NCBI RefSeq assembly: GCF_011038965.1
Contig: NZ_JAAKEB010000004.1
Span: 1 to 64,000 of the forward strand
Source: Adlercreutzia sp. ZJ141
GTDB taxonomy: Bacteria > Actinomycetota > Coriobacteriia > Coriobacteriales > Eggerthellaceae
Reading direction: 5' to 3'
Length of the DNA: 64,000 nucleotides
Shown here in pieces: positions 8,342 through 16,762 of the stretch. Position 1 is the stretch's first letter. Each line of letters begins with the position of its first letter. The position numbers and the translations under genes are program-made. The notes under the pieces were generated by a model that saw only the letters and a list, made by a program, of their open reading frames with translations, searched no databases and had not been told where the DNA came from.

Positions 8342-8797
8342 GTCGCTTTCTCTTCCCCGCATCTATGCGCTCTAACCTGAATGACCGGAGTGCGTATCGC
8401 CTCGATTCGTGATATCTCGCTTATAGGGGAGAACCGAGCGATAGGCAACCGAAAAACCGGGTGTTCGCGTCAGAGCGTGTCAGAGAAGACAACGCCACAC
8501 CGAATGAACATCATTCAACATCATTCGGAAACTTAAATTAGGTGCTCAGATTATGAATTTGAGATGGAATAATCTCCATAAATATTTTTTCAAGTTAGTG
8601 ATTTTCGTGGCGTATTTTCCATCAAAAACCACCGATATGCAGGGAATATCAGAGGTTGCTTTCTGTCATTTACCCCAAATTTGCCCCAAAGTCCGATTAC
8701 GGACCAAAAAGAGACTGTATTTTGATAGCCCGAATTGAGCGAAAAGCCAACAAGATTCTGAACAATTCAGCACTGCCGAGAGTGGCTCTAGAAAATG
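8342..8797. other. Intergenic region at the element/chromosome boundary
   Basis: I see no convincing gene here. The left part contains clustered half sites (GAATGAACATCATTC followed by another ACATCATTC), a likely operator for the excisionase operon. The middle (about 8530-8700) is noticeably more AT-rich than its surroundings and contains a doubled GCCCCAAA-type motif (CCCCAAATTTGCCCCAAA). This is the most probable place for the element's attachment end, but the partner end is off the window so the junction cannot be fixed. Confidence 0.4.
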
Positions 8798-8825
8798 AAA
8801 AAAGTCAGAGAAAATATTCTCTGAC
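8798..8825 (-). terminator. Intrinsic terminator of tRNA-fMet
   Basis: Nine-base arms (8804-8812 and 8817-8825) form a stem with a short loop, and on the minus strand this is followed by six T residues (8803-8798). It ends 11 nt after the tRNA 3' CCA. Confidence 0.85.
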
Positions 8826-8836
8826 CTGGTGTTTTA

Positions 8837-8914
8837 TGGTCGCGGGGGGAGGATTTGAACCTCCGACCTTCGGGTTATGAGCCCGACGAGCTGACCAGAC
8901 TGCTCCACCCCGCA
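8837..8914 (-). tRNA. tRNA-fMet (CAT), initiator
   Basis: Cloverleaf with encoded CCA (8837-8839 on the complement). The anticodon loop is CTCATAA, flanked by three G-C pairs (GGG/CCC), the hallmark of initiator tRNA that directs it to the ribosomal P site. The T loop region GGTTCAAATCC is present. Position 1 appears to be U facing G72, a weak pair in place of the usual C-A mismatch of bacterial initiators. Transcription comes through an upstream partial copy of the same gene. Confidence 0.93.
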
Positions 8915-8943
8915 ATGTGATATTCAGTTGTAATGCGATCGCT

Positions 8944-8986
8944 GGGTTATGAGCCCGACGAGCTGACCAGACTGCTCCACCCCGCA
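8944..8986 (-). pseudogene. Duplicated 5' half of tRNA-fMet
   Basis: 43 bases identical to the 5' end through the anticodon stem of the intact tRNA (8872-8914), in the same orientation and 30 bp upstream of its 5' end. The 3' half is missing. The recognisable promoter lies upstream of this fragment, so it occupies the original transcription start site. This looks like the footprint of a site-specific integration with its crossover in the anticodon arm, followed by loss of most of the insert, or like an unequal tandem duplication. Confidence 0.85.
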
Positions 8987-9016
8987 CTATGTTCGACGCC
9001 TTAACGGCAAGAATTC

Positions 9017-9045
9017 ATAATACTCGGAACACGTACGTCATGCAA
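9017..9045 (-). promoter_or_regulatory. Promoter of the tRNA-fMet locus
   Basis: -35 TTGCAT (9040-9045) and -10 TATTAT (9017-9022) with exactly 17 bp between them on the minus strand. The expected start is about 20 bp before the truncated tRNA copy. tRNA-Leu at 20174 has the same -35 hexamer. Confidence 0.75.
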
Positions 9046-9150
9046 ACTGTTTCTTGCACGACCATAAAATGCACATAAACGCGCACCGCTCTCACCCGAA
9101 AGTCAATTTGCGAGGCTAGCCGAACACCCTCCTTCAAAAGAGCGTTTTCT

Positions 9151-9252
9151 CCGTACTGCTCCGTACTGCTCCGTACTGCTCCGCACACTGCTCCGTACTG
9201 CTCCGTACTGCTCCGTACAGTTCCGTACAGCTCCGTACTGCTCCGCACAGCT
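9151..9252. repeat. Ten-base tandem repeat (CCGTACTGCT), about 10 units
   Basis: Consecutive units of CCGTACTGCT with variants CCGTACAGCT, CCGTACAGTT, CCGCACAGCT and one 12-base unit. The 10-bp period matches one turn of the helix. It lies between the divergent tRNA promoter and the amidohydrolase gene. No coding role is apparent. Confidence 0.9.
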
Positions 9253-9420
9253 CGTTCCAGCGCACGTTATCTGCGCATTGCGATTCCTTTGCAAATTTGT
9301 ATTCCATTGGCAGCAAGCTGACGTACAATCGCGCACGTCACGTAATTCGAACAGTCATGCACATCGTGTAAGCTGCGCAGGCGGTAAATCTTTAAGGACA
9401 GCACGAAAGGAGCAGTTCTC

Positions 9421-10230
9421 ATGCCCGTTATCGACGCACATGCTCACATATACCCCGCGCGCATCGCCGCGCGTGCCGTCGATTCCGTGAGTCGCTTCTA
9501 TTCCCTGCCCATGTTTGCAGACGGTCCCGACCGCGGCACAGCCGATCATTTGCTTCGCGCAACGAACGAATCGCCCATTACGCACTTCATTGTGCATTCC
9601 GTTGCTACCACCGCACACGCCGTGGAATCTATCAACACCTTCATCGCCGAGCAGTGCCGGCTGCACTCGCAGTTCATCGGCTTTGCCACCATGCACCCCG
9701 ATTACGCCGACCCCGAGCGCGAAATCAACCGCGCTATCAGTCTGGGCCTGCACGGTATTAAGCTGCATCCCGACTCGCAGACGGTAAACATGGACGACCC
9801 GCGCCTCATGAATGTCTACGAAATCATGCAGGCGAACGGCATGCGGCTTGTCATGCACACCGGTGATTTCCGCTTCGATTACTCGAACCCCGAACGCCTT
9901 ACTCGCATTCTTAAAGCGTTTCCAAACTTGGTGGTCGACGCCGCGCACTTCGGCAACTGGTCGAAGTTCGACGTAGGCTTCGACATCTTGCATCGTTTCG
10001 AGAATGTGTTCGTCGACGCATCGAGTTCATCGTTTTGGCTGGGTAAGCGGCATGCTTGCGAGCTTATTCGCCTGTGGGGAACCGACCGCGTGATGCTTGG
10101 GAGCGACTATCCTATGTGGAGCCCTGTTGCCGAATACGACTTCTTGGACAGCCTTCCCTTCACCGATGATGAGAAAGACCAGCTGTTCTGGCACAACGCC
10201 GAGCAGTTCCTCGGGTTCAGCGTGGCTTAG
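9421..10230 (+). CDS. Amidohydrolase-2 family metal-dependent hydrolase
   Basis: 269 residues, ATG 9421 with GAAAGGAG upstream. It carries the metal-binding marks of the amidohydrolase superfamily TIM barrel: HAH at residues 6-8 (VIDAHAHIYP), a basic/His site GIKLHPD, VMHTGD, DAAHFG, and a C-terminal metal Asp in MLGSDYP. These fit the amidohydrolase-2 branch (ACMSD/2-hydroxymuconate-decarboxylase-like) rather than TatD DNases, though the substrate cannot be told. It is a single gene with its own ribosome site and no operon partner. Its last seven codons and following bases are tandemly repeated just downstream. Confidence 0.85.
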   Translation: MPVIDAHAHIYPARIAARAVDSVSRFYSLPMFADGPDRGTADHLLRATNESPITHFIVHSVATTAHAVESINTFIAEQCRLHSQFIGFATMHPDYADPEREINRAISLGLHGIKLHPDSQTVNMDDPRLMNVYEIMQANGMRLVMHTGDFRFDYSNPERLTRILKAFPNLVVDAAHFGNWSKFDVGFDILHRFENVFVDASSSSFWLGKRHACELIRLWGTDRVMLGSDYPMWSPVAEYDFLDSLPFTDDEKDQLFWHNAEQFLGFSVA

Positions 10231-10305
10231 CTTTCTTCCTCGGTTCCTCGGGTTCAGCGTGGCTTAGCTTTCTTCCTCGGTTCCTCGGGTTCAGCGTGGC
10301 TTAGC
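10207..10305. repeat. 37-bp tandem repeat covering the amidohydrolase stop
   Basis: Two full 37-bp units (10207-10243, 10244-10280) and a 25-bp third unit. Each includes the codons for FLGFSVA and the stop. A shorter fragment of the same unit follows. The first copy is inside the gene; the rest is non-coding. Confidence 0.95.
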
Positions 10306-10344
10306 CATTCAGCGTGGCCTAACCGTTTCGAAGTCAAGCCTTCT

Positions 10345-11673
10345 TTAGCCTTCTTCTCCGGCTTCTTTCTCGACGCGATCGATGGTCATACGGAACGTGT
10401 CAATGCGGAAACGGTCCATTTGTTCGATGATAAACGTCACCGTGCAGCCATGACTGTCGGTCAGCTGGGCAACGTCGCCTACTGCGGGAATGCGATCAAG
10501 CACGTCGAGAAGCATGCCGGCCGCCGTTTCGCATTCTTCTGCCTCGGCGGGTTTGAATCCCATCAGATCGATCAGATCATCAACGGGCATCAATCCCTCA
10601 ACCAGATAGCTGCCATCGGCCTGCTGCCGTGCGCCTTCAATGCTGCCGTGCGAGTACTCGTCGTCGATGCGCCCAACGATCTGCTCCATGATGTCGCTCA
10701 TCGTGACTACGCCAGCTGTACCGCCATGTTCGTCGACGACCACGGCGATCTTAGTCTTCTCTTCCTGCAGCGTCTGCAAAAGCCGCGCCACCTGGATGTT
10801 TTCGGACACGCCAATGAGTTCGTGAAGAGGTAAGTCGTCGATACTCGCGCCCGCGGGCATCGTGTAGAGGTCCTTTACGTGCACAAAACCGACAATGCGG
10901 TCTTTGCTGCCGCGGCACACGGGGTAGCGCGTGTACTTGTACAGCTGCACGGTTTCAAGGTTTTCCTGCAGCGAGTCTTCCAAGTCGAGGCAGATCACAT
11001 CGGTACGCGGCGTCATGATAGTGGCGGCGTCCTTGTCGCCCAAGTCGAAGATGTTGTCCACGTACTCGTTTTGCTCGACGCTGACCAGACCACTTTCCGT
11101 GCTCTCGTCAATCAGCAGTTGAATTTCCTCGGCTGCATATACCTCGTGCTCGTTCGCGGGATCGTGCCCTGCCATGCGCACAACCGCGTTGGTAATGCCG
11201 TTGAACAGCACCATGATGGGGTACGTAATGCGGTAAAACCACATGAGTGGGCTGGCTGTGGCAAGAGCGAATTTTTCGGTGGAGAAAATGGCAAACGACT
11301 TCGGGATCAACTCGCCTGCCACTACGTGCAGCGTGGTCATGAGGAAGAAGCCCAAGCCAACCGCAATGGCCGACACCGCAGCGTCGGGCAGTCCAAACAA
11401 AGCGCACACGGGGCGAATAAGCTCGGAAAACGCCGGCTCTCCCAACCAACCCAACGCAAGAGATGCCAACGTAATGCCCAGCTGACATGCCGAAAGGTAG
11501 GCGTTTACGTTATCGGCGACGGTTTTTGCCGCCTGAGCACCGAGCTTTCCTTCTTCGATGGCAAGTTCAAGCTGCGACCTTCTCACCCTTACCAGCGAGA
11601 ACTCGGCGGCGACGAAAAACGCATTCATGAGCAGGAACAAAACAACCAGAATCAAGCTGAGCGCAACGGGCAT
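10345..11673 (-). CDS. CNNM/CorC-HlyC family membrane protein with CBS pair
   Basis: About 442 residues from ATG 11673 (MPVALSLILVVLFLLMNAFF), with AGGAGG upstream. Order of domains: DUF21/CNNM transmembrane region with about four helices (residues 1-190), a CBS pair (MTPRTDVICLDLEDS, then VVVDEHGGTAGVVTMSDIMEQIVG), and a C-terminal CorC_HlyC domain (residues about 350-435). Members are linked to Mg2+ or Co2+ export and were historically called hemolysin C; a transport role is the more likely one. It is monocistronic on the minus strand, convergent with the amidohydrolase. Confidence 0.92.
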   Translation of the reverse strand: MPVALSLILVVLFLLMNAFFVAAEFSLVRVRRSQLELAIEEGKLGAQAAKTVADNVNAYLSACQLGITLASLALGWLGEPAFSELIRPVCALFGLPDAAVSAIAVGLGFFLMTTLHVVAGELIPKSFAIFSTEKFALATASPLMWFYRITYPIMVLFNGITNAVVRMAGHDPANEHEVYAAEEIQLLIDESTESGLVSVEQNEYVDNIFDLGDKDAATIMTPRTDVICLDLEDSLQENLETVQLYKYTRYPVCRGSKDRIVGFVHVKDLYTMPAGASIDDLPLHELIGVSENIQVARLLQTLQEEKTKIAVVVDEHGGTAGVVTMSDIMEQIVGRIDDEYSHGSIEGARQQADGSYLVEGLMPVDDLIDLMGFKPAEAEECETAAGMLLDVLDRIPAVGDVAQLTDSHGCTVTFIIEQMDRFRIDTFRMTIDRVEKEAGEEG

Positions 11674-11826
11674 GGCAGACGCGATCCTCCTAGAAAGCTC
11701 GTAAAGCGGAAGGACGGTTGCTCCCCTCCGCAGCGCATCGCATTCGATGCGCCGACAACATATACGTGCATCATTACAGTGTAACGGTTGCACAACTCCA
11801 CGCAACCGAGAAACGCCATTGTGGAA

Positions 11827-14724
11827 TTACAAAACGATCCCGTTATCCCCGTTATTCTCAGAGTTACGCGTAGCTGCGGTGTCCTCAAGCGCTGCTGGAT
11901 TGAGCACACAACCTAAGCCTGTTGCGAACCCCGCACGGTTCAATGTTAGCATGCCGCGCTCTGCGGAAAGTGGCGGTGTGGTAACGCCACGTGTCGCTTC
12001 GCGCCCCACAAGTCCAAGATCGCCCGCCGGCACCACGCCGGGTAACGTTTCAAACGTGGCGTGCAGTCGTTTCGACACATCGGTGCTTGCTCCCGCACTG
12101 ACCCATACCGTCACGCCATGGGTGCGGCACAGGCGCACGAACTCCAGCGCCGGCTGCACGCCTCCCATTCTGCCAATATTTACAGACAGGTGCTTGAGCT
12201 CTCGGTTCCTGAGCGCTCGCAATGCGTCTTTCGGCACAGCAAGCGCTTCACTCATTCCTAGTGGAGTGCGCATGCCTCGCTGCAAACGGGCCGTGCGATC
12301 GAAGATGTCCCCATGCACCGTAAGCGGAACCTTGCGCGGGTCGAGTGGTTCTTCAATCCACGCAACACCCAGCGAGTCGATGGTGCGCAGTTCGTCCATA
12401 TCGGTTTCAGTGAAGCTTCGTCCTGCGTCGATGATCAGCTTCGCAGCACCAATCGCATCGGCAACCGCCACCGCACACACGCTCGCACTGCCGGGGTGAA
12501 CCTTCAACCGCACGCAGGGGCTTCCAGCTCGCATTTGTGCCACTGCAACGCGAGCTGCGGCTACCGGATCCGTTTCGTCAACCAGGGCGGCTACGGGTAC
12601 GCGCCCGTTTGAATTGCCGCCGATCAGCTTCCATAAAGGAGCGCCGACAATTTTGCCGTACAGGTCCCACAGTGCCGGCTCGATGGCACCGCACGCACGG
12701 GGATGCTGCACGGCCTGTGCGTTCAGTGCGAACACATCGCTTACTTCGGACGGATGCAAAAACACGTGAGAAAGCACGATCGGTGCGAGCACCTCTTTGA
12801 GCACTGCTTCGTTTTGGGCAACATCGCCTGCAGCGTTCCATCCGCCCGTGGAAACGGCAAGCTCACCAATGCCGCTGCGCCCCTGATGATCAATCACTTC
12901 TACGATCAGCGTTTCGCGTGCTGTTTCACGTGCGTTCGCATGTTCTCCTAAGGGATAAGCACCATGCGCCGATGAGGGCAGTTTCACACGGCGAACAACA
13001 ACGTTTTCAACCTGGATGCGTTCGTCGAAACGGCGAAGCAGTGCTTGCCGGTCGATTTTGCCCGTGCCGAGCATCGGCATTTCGTCGATTACGCACACGT
13101 GCTTCGGCAGATGCAGCTTCGACATGCTGCCTGCAGCCATTTCTTTCACGGCGAGGGAGAAGCGCGTATTGGACATGTTCGCCATCTTCAGCGCATGCTG
13201 GTGATCGGTGGACCTATTGGTTCCATCGGACGTTTGTGGGAACGACTCAACGCGGCGCGGCTCGCGTACCACGAAAGCGATCGGGCGGCGTCCCCATGTT
13301 TTGTCGGGTGCTCCGAACACGAACGCATCGGCAACGCCGGGAATGCCCAACAGCTTTTGGCGAACCTCTTCGGGGTAGATGTTCTCGCCACCCGACACGA
13401 ACATGTCGCTCACGCGTTCTTTTACGTACAACAGTCCGTTGTGAATAGCGCCGATGTCGCCGGTGAGGAAAAACCTGTCAACGGTCCATGCGGCATGGGC
13501 GTTCAAGTAGCCAGAAAACACACCGGGACCCTTCACCGCTAAACGGCCGAAGCCGTCGCTTCCCGCTCCCACGATGTGCGCCTGATAGCCGGGCAACAGT
13601 TTCAATCCGCCCTTGTAGTTCATATCGATCAGGGCATTTGCCACATGGCTCGACGTTTCCGTCATGCCGTAACTCACGTACACACGCGCCTGCTTGCCCC
13701 ATGCGACTTCCAGCGTGCGCGAATTCGGTGCACCGCCGCCCAGCAAAATGCAGGTGTAGCGCTTCAATGCGGCGCTCCGCTCGCTTTCGCACATATCCTG
13801 CAGCATCTTGTCTACAACGGCGATGTGTGTTGCGTTGCGTCGCGATGCGTCGGCCAGCACCTTGTCGGCGTCGAAATGACGGTACAGCAGAAACGGTGTG
13901 CCGTTTAAGATGCTGCGCACCACAACCTGCAGCCCCCCGATATGGTAAAGAGGCAGCACTGCTTGCCACATGCCTTCGCCGCGACGACCCAGTACCGCAT
14001 TTGCCGCTAAAGCCGCTTGGCTCAAATTTGCCCACGACAGCGCCACTGCTTTCGGTCGGCCCGTTGTACCCGACGTGAACATGATGACCGCGCGAGCACT
14101 CTGATCGAACACGTGCTTCGCGTGGTCTGCGAAGTTGATGGCGTTTTCCAACGCTTCCTGCCGGGCCATTTCTTCGCGGCGAATGAGCGAGTCGCGACCA
14201 CCCGTTGCACGCCCGAGTGCTTTGCTCGTGCGGACGTCGGCGGTTTCCACCCTCGTGCGGGTAACAAACGACGTGCGCGACACCCGCTCGTTTGCGGCCG
14301 CTTGCGCCGCGCCCGAGCGAACCTGATGCAGTTCGCCGCCCAAAAACGTTTCGACTCGATCCATGATGGCTTCGATATTGTTCTCATCAATACGAAACGC
14401 CACGTGAACGCCAGGATCGCGCTCAACTTCCATTAGGCGATGCATCTTTTCAGATTCGCTTAAGCGGTTGTTTATGGCAATGAGTGTATACCCGCCGTAT
14501 CCAGCGGCAAGCAGAAGGAATACGCCAGCAGCGCGGTTGCGGACATCGACAGCAATGCAGTCGCCCTGACGAGCTCCCTTGTCGCGGAGAAGCTTCGCCA
14601 GCGCAGCAGCGTACAGGCGCACCTCGCGATACGAGTACGCGGTTTCCTTATCCGCTCGCTCAACGTCCGTGAAAAACGTGCGAAGCGGATTTTGCCGAGC
14701 CATGTTCTCGAACGCGCTGATCAT
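11827..14724 (-). CDS. menE-menC: MenE-MenC fusion: o-succinylbenzoate-CoA ligase plus o-succinylbenzoate synthase-like domain
   Basis: 965 residues. Residues 1 to about 565 are an adenylate-forming acyl-CoA ligase: FTSGTTGRPKA at 216-226, YGMTET at 352-357, FLTGDIG at 419-425 and the catalytic Lys in GTGKIDR near 556. An insertion of about 60 residues lies at 130-195. Residues about 570-965 align with MenC of the enolase superfamily, including IEPALWDLYGKIVGAPLWKL and GRMGGVQPALEFVRLC. Several active-site residues of MenC appear changed (first Lys of KxK is R739, third metal Asp is S825, final Lys is N849), while K741, D766 and E791 remain. Both reactions belong to menaquinone synthesis, and menB lies directly upstream. 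The ligase call is strong; activity of the second domain is uncertain. Confidence 0.9.
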   Translation of the reverse strand: MISAFENMARQNPLRTFFTDVERADKETAYSYREVRLYAAALAKLLRDKGARQGDCIAVDVRNRAAGVFLLLAAGYGGYTLIAINNRLSESEKMHRLMEVERDPGVHVAFRIDENNIEAIMDRVETFLGGELHQVRSGAAQAAANERVSRTSFVTRTRVETADVRTSKALGRATGGRDSLIRREEMARQEALENAINFADHAKHVFDQSARAVIMFTSGTTGRPKAVALSWANLSQAALAANAVLGRRGEGMWQAVLPLYHIGGLQVVVRSILNGTPFLLYRHFDADKVLADASRRNATHIAVVDKMLQDMCESERSAALKRYTCILLGGGAPNSRTLEVAWGKQARVYVSYGMTETSSHVANALIDMNYKGGLKLLPGYQAHIVGAGSDGFGRLAVKGPGVFSGYLNAHAAWTVDRFFLTGDIGAIHNGLLYVKERVSDMFVSGGENIYPEEVRQKLLGIPGVADAFVFGAPDKTWGRRPIAFVVREPRRVESFPQTSDGTNRSTDHQHALKMANMSNTRFSLAVKEMAAGSMSKLHLPKHVCVIDEMPMLGTGKIDRQALLRRFDERIQVENVVVRRVKLPSSAHGAYPLGEHANARETARETLIVEVIDHQGRSGIGELAVSTGGWNAAGDVAQNEAVLKEVLAPIVLSHVFLHPSEVSDVFALNAQAVQHPRACGAIEPALWDLYGKIVGAPLWKLIGGNSNGRVPVAALVDETDPVAAARVAVAQMRAGSPCVRLKVHPGSASVCAVAVADAIGAAKLIIDAGRSFTETDMDELRTIDSLGVAWIEEPLDPRKVPLTVHGDIFDRTARLQRGMRTPLGMSEALAVPKDALRALRNRELKHLSVNIGRMGGVQPALEFVRLCRTHGVTVWVSAGASTDVSKRLHATFETLPGVVPAGDLGLVGREATRGVTTPPLSAERGMLTLNRAGFATGLGCVLNPAALEDTAATRNSENNGDNGIVL

Positions 14725-14744
14725 CGCGTGTTCGTCCTACCTTT

Positions 14745-14861
14745 CCTTGCCAACGTGGTTTCACCGTGCTATAAACTGCGCCTTTCGGAACTTCCCTCCA
14801 CAACACCGCCGAAATGGGGAAGTTGTGCTGAAAGACGCTCGAGTCCTTGCCAACGTGGTTT
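14745..14861. repeat. 17-bp direct repeats 100 bp apart between menB and menE
   Basis: CCTTGCCAACGTGGTTT occurs at 14745-14761 and 14845-14861, with exactly 100 bp from start to start. The stretch between them has no gene. It forms the spacer between the menB stop and the menE-menC start. Confidence 0.8.
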
Positions 14862-14863
14862 TC

Positions 14864-15700
14864 TTAGGGAAACTTAGGGAAGCGACTGAAGTCGGGTGCG
14901 CGCTTTTCCTTAAACGCATCGCGTCCTTCTTTCGCCTCGTCAGTGGTGTAATACAGCAACGTGGCATCGCCGGCGAGCTGCTGTAAGCCCGCAAGCCCGT
15001 CGGTAGCGGCGTTAAACGACGCCTTCATGAAGCGCAGGGCTGTGGGACTAAACTGCATCATCTCGCGCGCCCACGACACGCATTCGGCCTCCAAATCGTT
15101 GAAGGGCACCACCTTGTTCACCATGCCCATTGAAAGCGCCTCGGCCGCTGTGTACTGACGGCACAAATACCAGATCTCGCGCGCTTTCTTTTGCCCTACC
15201 ATCGCGGCCAAATACCCCGCGCCATAGCCCGCGTCGAAGCTGCCGACCTTCGGACCCGTTTGCCCGAACTTCGCCGTTTCCGCCGCAATGGATAGATCGC
15301 ACAGAATGTGCAGCACGTGGCCGCCGCCGATGGCGTAGCCATTTACCATGGCGATCACCGGCTTGGGAACCACGCGGATGAGGCGCTGTAAGTCGAGTAC
15401 GTTTAGGCGCGGAATGGAGTCTTCGCCTACGTATCCGCCGTTGCCGCGAATTTTCTGGTCGCCGCCAGAACAGAACGCCTGGTCTTGCGGGGCGCCATCG
15501 TGATTTGCGCCTGTGAGAATGATCACCCCAATTTCGGCGTCGTCGCGAGCAATGCTAAACGCGTCGTACAGCTCGTTTACGGTAAGCGGCGTGAAAGCGT
15601 TCCGGCGATGCGGGCGGTTGATGATTATCTTGGCAATACCATCGCATGTTTCGTAAATGATCTCGCGGTATTGTTTGCCCGCGCGCCACGCTTCAGCCAT
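14864..15700 (-). CDS. menB: 1,4-dihydroxy-2-naphthoyl-CoA synthase
   Basis: 278 residues from ATG 15700, preceded by GGGAGGA. It is a crotonase-fold enzyme with the MenB pattern: [12 protein letters not shown] near the N-terminus, [10 protein letters not shown] for the oxyanion hole, [13 protein letters not shown], and [15 protein letters not shown], which is diagnostic of MenB among crotonases. The length matches the family (about 273). The enzyme cyclises o-succinylbenzoyl-CoA to DHNA-CoA in menaquinone synthesis. It lies 139 bp before the menE-menC fusion on the same strand, so the two probably form an operon covering three successive steps. Later and earlier men genes are not in the window. 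Confidence 0.95.
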   Translation of the reverse strand: MAEAWRAGKQYREIIYETCDGIAKIIINRPHRRNAFTPLTVNELYDAFSIARDDAEIGVIILTGANHDGAPQDQAFCSGGDQKIRGNGGYVGEDSIPRLNVLDLQRLIRVVPKPVIAMVNGYAIGGGHVLHILCDLSIAAETAKFGQTGPKVGSFDAGYGAGYLAAMVGQKKAREIWYLCRQYTAAEALSMGMVNKVVPFNDLEAECVSWAREMMQFSPTALRFMKASFNAATDGLAGLQQLAGDATLLYYTTDEAKEGRDAFKEKRAPDFSRFPKFP

Positions 15701-16120
15701 ATGCGAATCCTCCCATGCGAGCGAACTCCGTCGAGCGCAGCCGAAGCGCACCGCAACAACTTGATGCGGTGGGCAAACAGCCTCTTATTCATATGCGCAC
15801 AAGCGGAGAATCGCCTCGCGTCATGTTGTCGAGTGCGCCTATGGTAACGCATCGTGCCTGATTACCCGGCCGAGAAGCGTCGAACGAGGGGATGAATTCG
15901 CAGTTTATCCAATTCTTATCAATGACACCGACAGGAGCTCCGTTGCGCCCGCATGCCTGCATGCCGCCGCGACCGCGTGTCCGTGCGCCGTTGTGCCCGC
16001 GTTGCAATCGTTGCACCTGAGTTGCGCCTGCATTGCACTCGCATTATGCCCGCGCACCGCCAAGCTCGCGCGCCGCGCTCCTGCGTGCGCTCGCGCACCG
16101 CCAAGTTGCGCCTGCGCTCC
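15701..16120. other. Intergenic region between menB and yigZ
   Basis: No supported gene. The right half is very GC-rich with short repeated blocks (CGCGCACCGCCAAG at about 16050 and 16092; several GTTGCGCCTG-like words). The left half should contain the menB promoter, but I cannot pick a convincing pair of hexamers. Confidence 0.4.
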
Positions 16121-16756
16121 TTAGAACGCGGCGTCTACCGGCTCGCTTACCCGCACGTTCTCGCGTCCGCGCATGAGTTCGGTCACCTTGCGTAGCAGCT
16201 CATCTTGCGTGCCGTCGAGCATGCGCAGCACCAGCGTTACCTCTTCGGCGTAGCTCACATCGATCGTTTTCGCACCGCATGCCGCCGCGACCGCCATCAT
16301 GCGGTCGTAGTTGGCATACGGAAGCTGCAACGTCACGTCAATACAACGAGACACCACCACCAGGTGCGCCGCTGCAATGCCCGCTTGCGTTGCCTGCGTG
16401 TATGCACGCACCAAGCCGCCCGTGCCCAGCAGTACGCCGCCGAAGTAGCGCGTCACCACCACGCACACATCGGTAAGCCCTGCATGACGAATTGCTTCGA
16501 GTGTGGGAAGCCCTGCGGTTTTCTGCGGCTCGCCGTCGTCGGAATACCGCACGCGTCCCGCCTCGCCTGCGCCACCTGCTCGCAGCACGTAGGCGTACAC
16601 GTTGTGCCGTGCCATGCGGTTTGCCGCGCGAACTTCTTCCAGAAATGCGAGCGCTTCTTCTTCGGTTTCCACATGGGCGATCTGCGCGATAAAGCGGCTT
16701 TTCTTCTCTTCGATTTCGCTGATGGCGCGCCCTTCTATGGTTGTGTAGGATTCCAT
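16121..16756 (-). CDS. yigZ: YigZ/IMPACT family protein
   Basis: 211 residues, ATG 16756. The N-terminal UPF0029 domain carries KKSRFIAQIAHVETEEEAL, then RYSDDGEPQKTAGLP and VVVTRYFGGVLLGTGGLVRAY, the family signature. The C-terminal part is a DUF1949 domain (about residues 140-205). The family is found in bacteria and eukaryotes and linked to translation control in the latter; its bacterial role is not settled. It follows the MocR regulator gene by 6 nt, so they are probably co-transcribed. Confidence 0.95.
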   Translation of the reverse strand: MESYTTIEGRAISEIEEKKSRFIAQIAHVETEEEALAFLEEVRAANRMARHNVYAYVLRAGGAGEAGRVRYSDDGEPQKTAGLPTLEAIRHAGLTDVCVVVTRYFGGVLLGTGGLVRAYTQATQAGIAAAHLVVVSRCIDVTLQLPYANYDRMMAVAAACGAKTIDVSYAEEVTLVLRMLDGTQDELLRKVTELMRGRENVRVSEPVDAAF

Positions 16757-16762
16757 GGCCGA

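Noticed and set aside
8553-8738. Possible 61-residue gene in the AT-rich boundary region
   Set aside because: No ribosome site, no recognisable family, and composition typical of non-coding AT-rich DNA.
9151-9252. CRISPR-like short repeat array
   Set aside because: Units are 10 bp and contiguous with no spacers, and no cas genes are near.
10879-11784. Long plus-strand open frame opposite the CNNM/CorC gene
   Set aside because: Antisense of a well-supported gene, rich in His, Gln and Arg as expected for a shadow frame.
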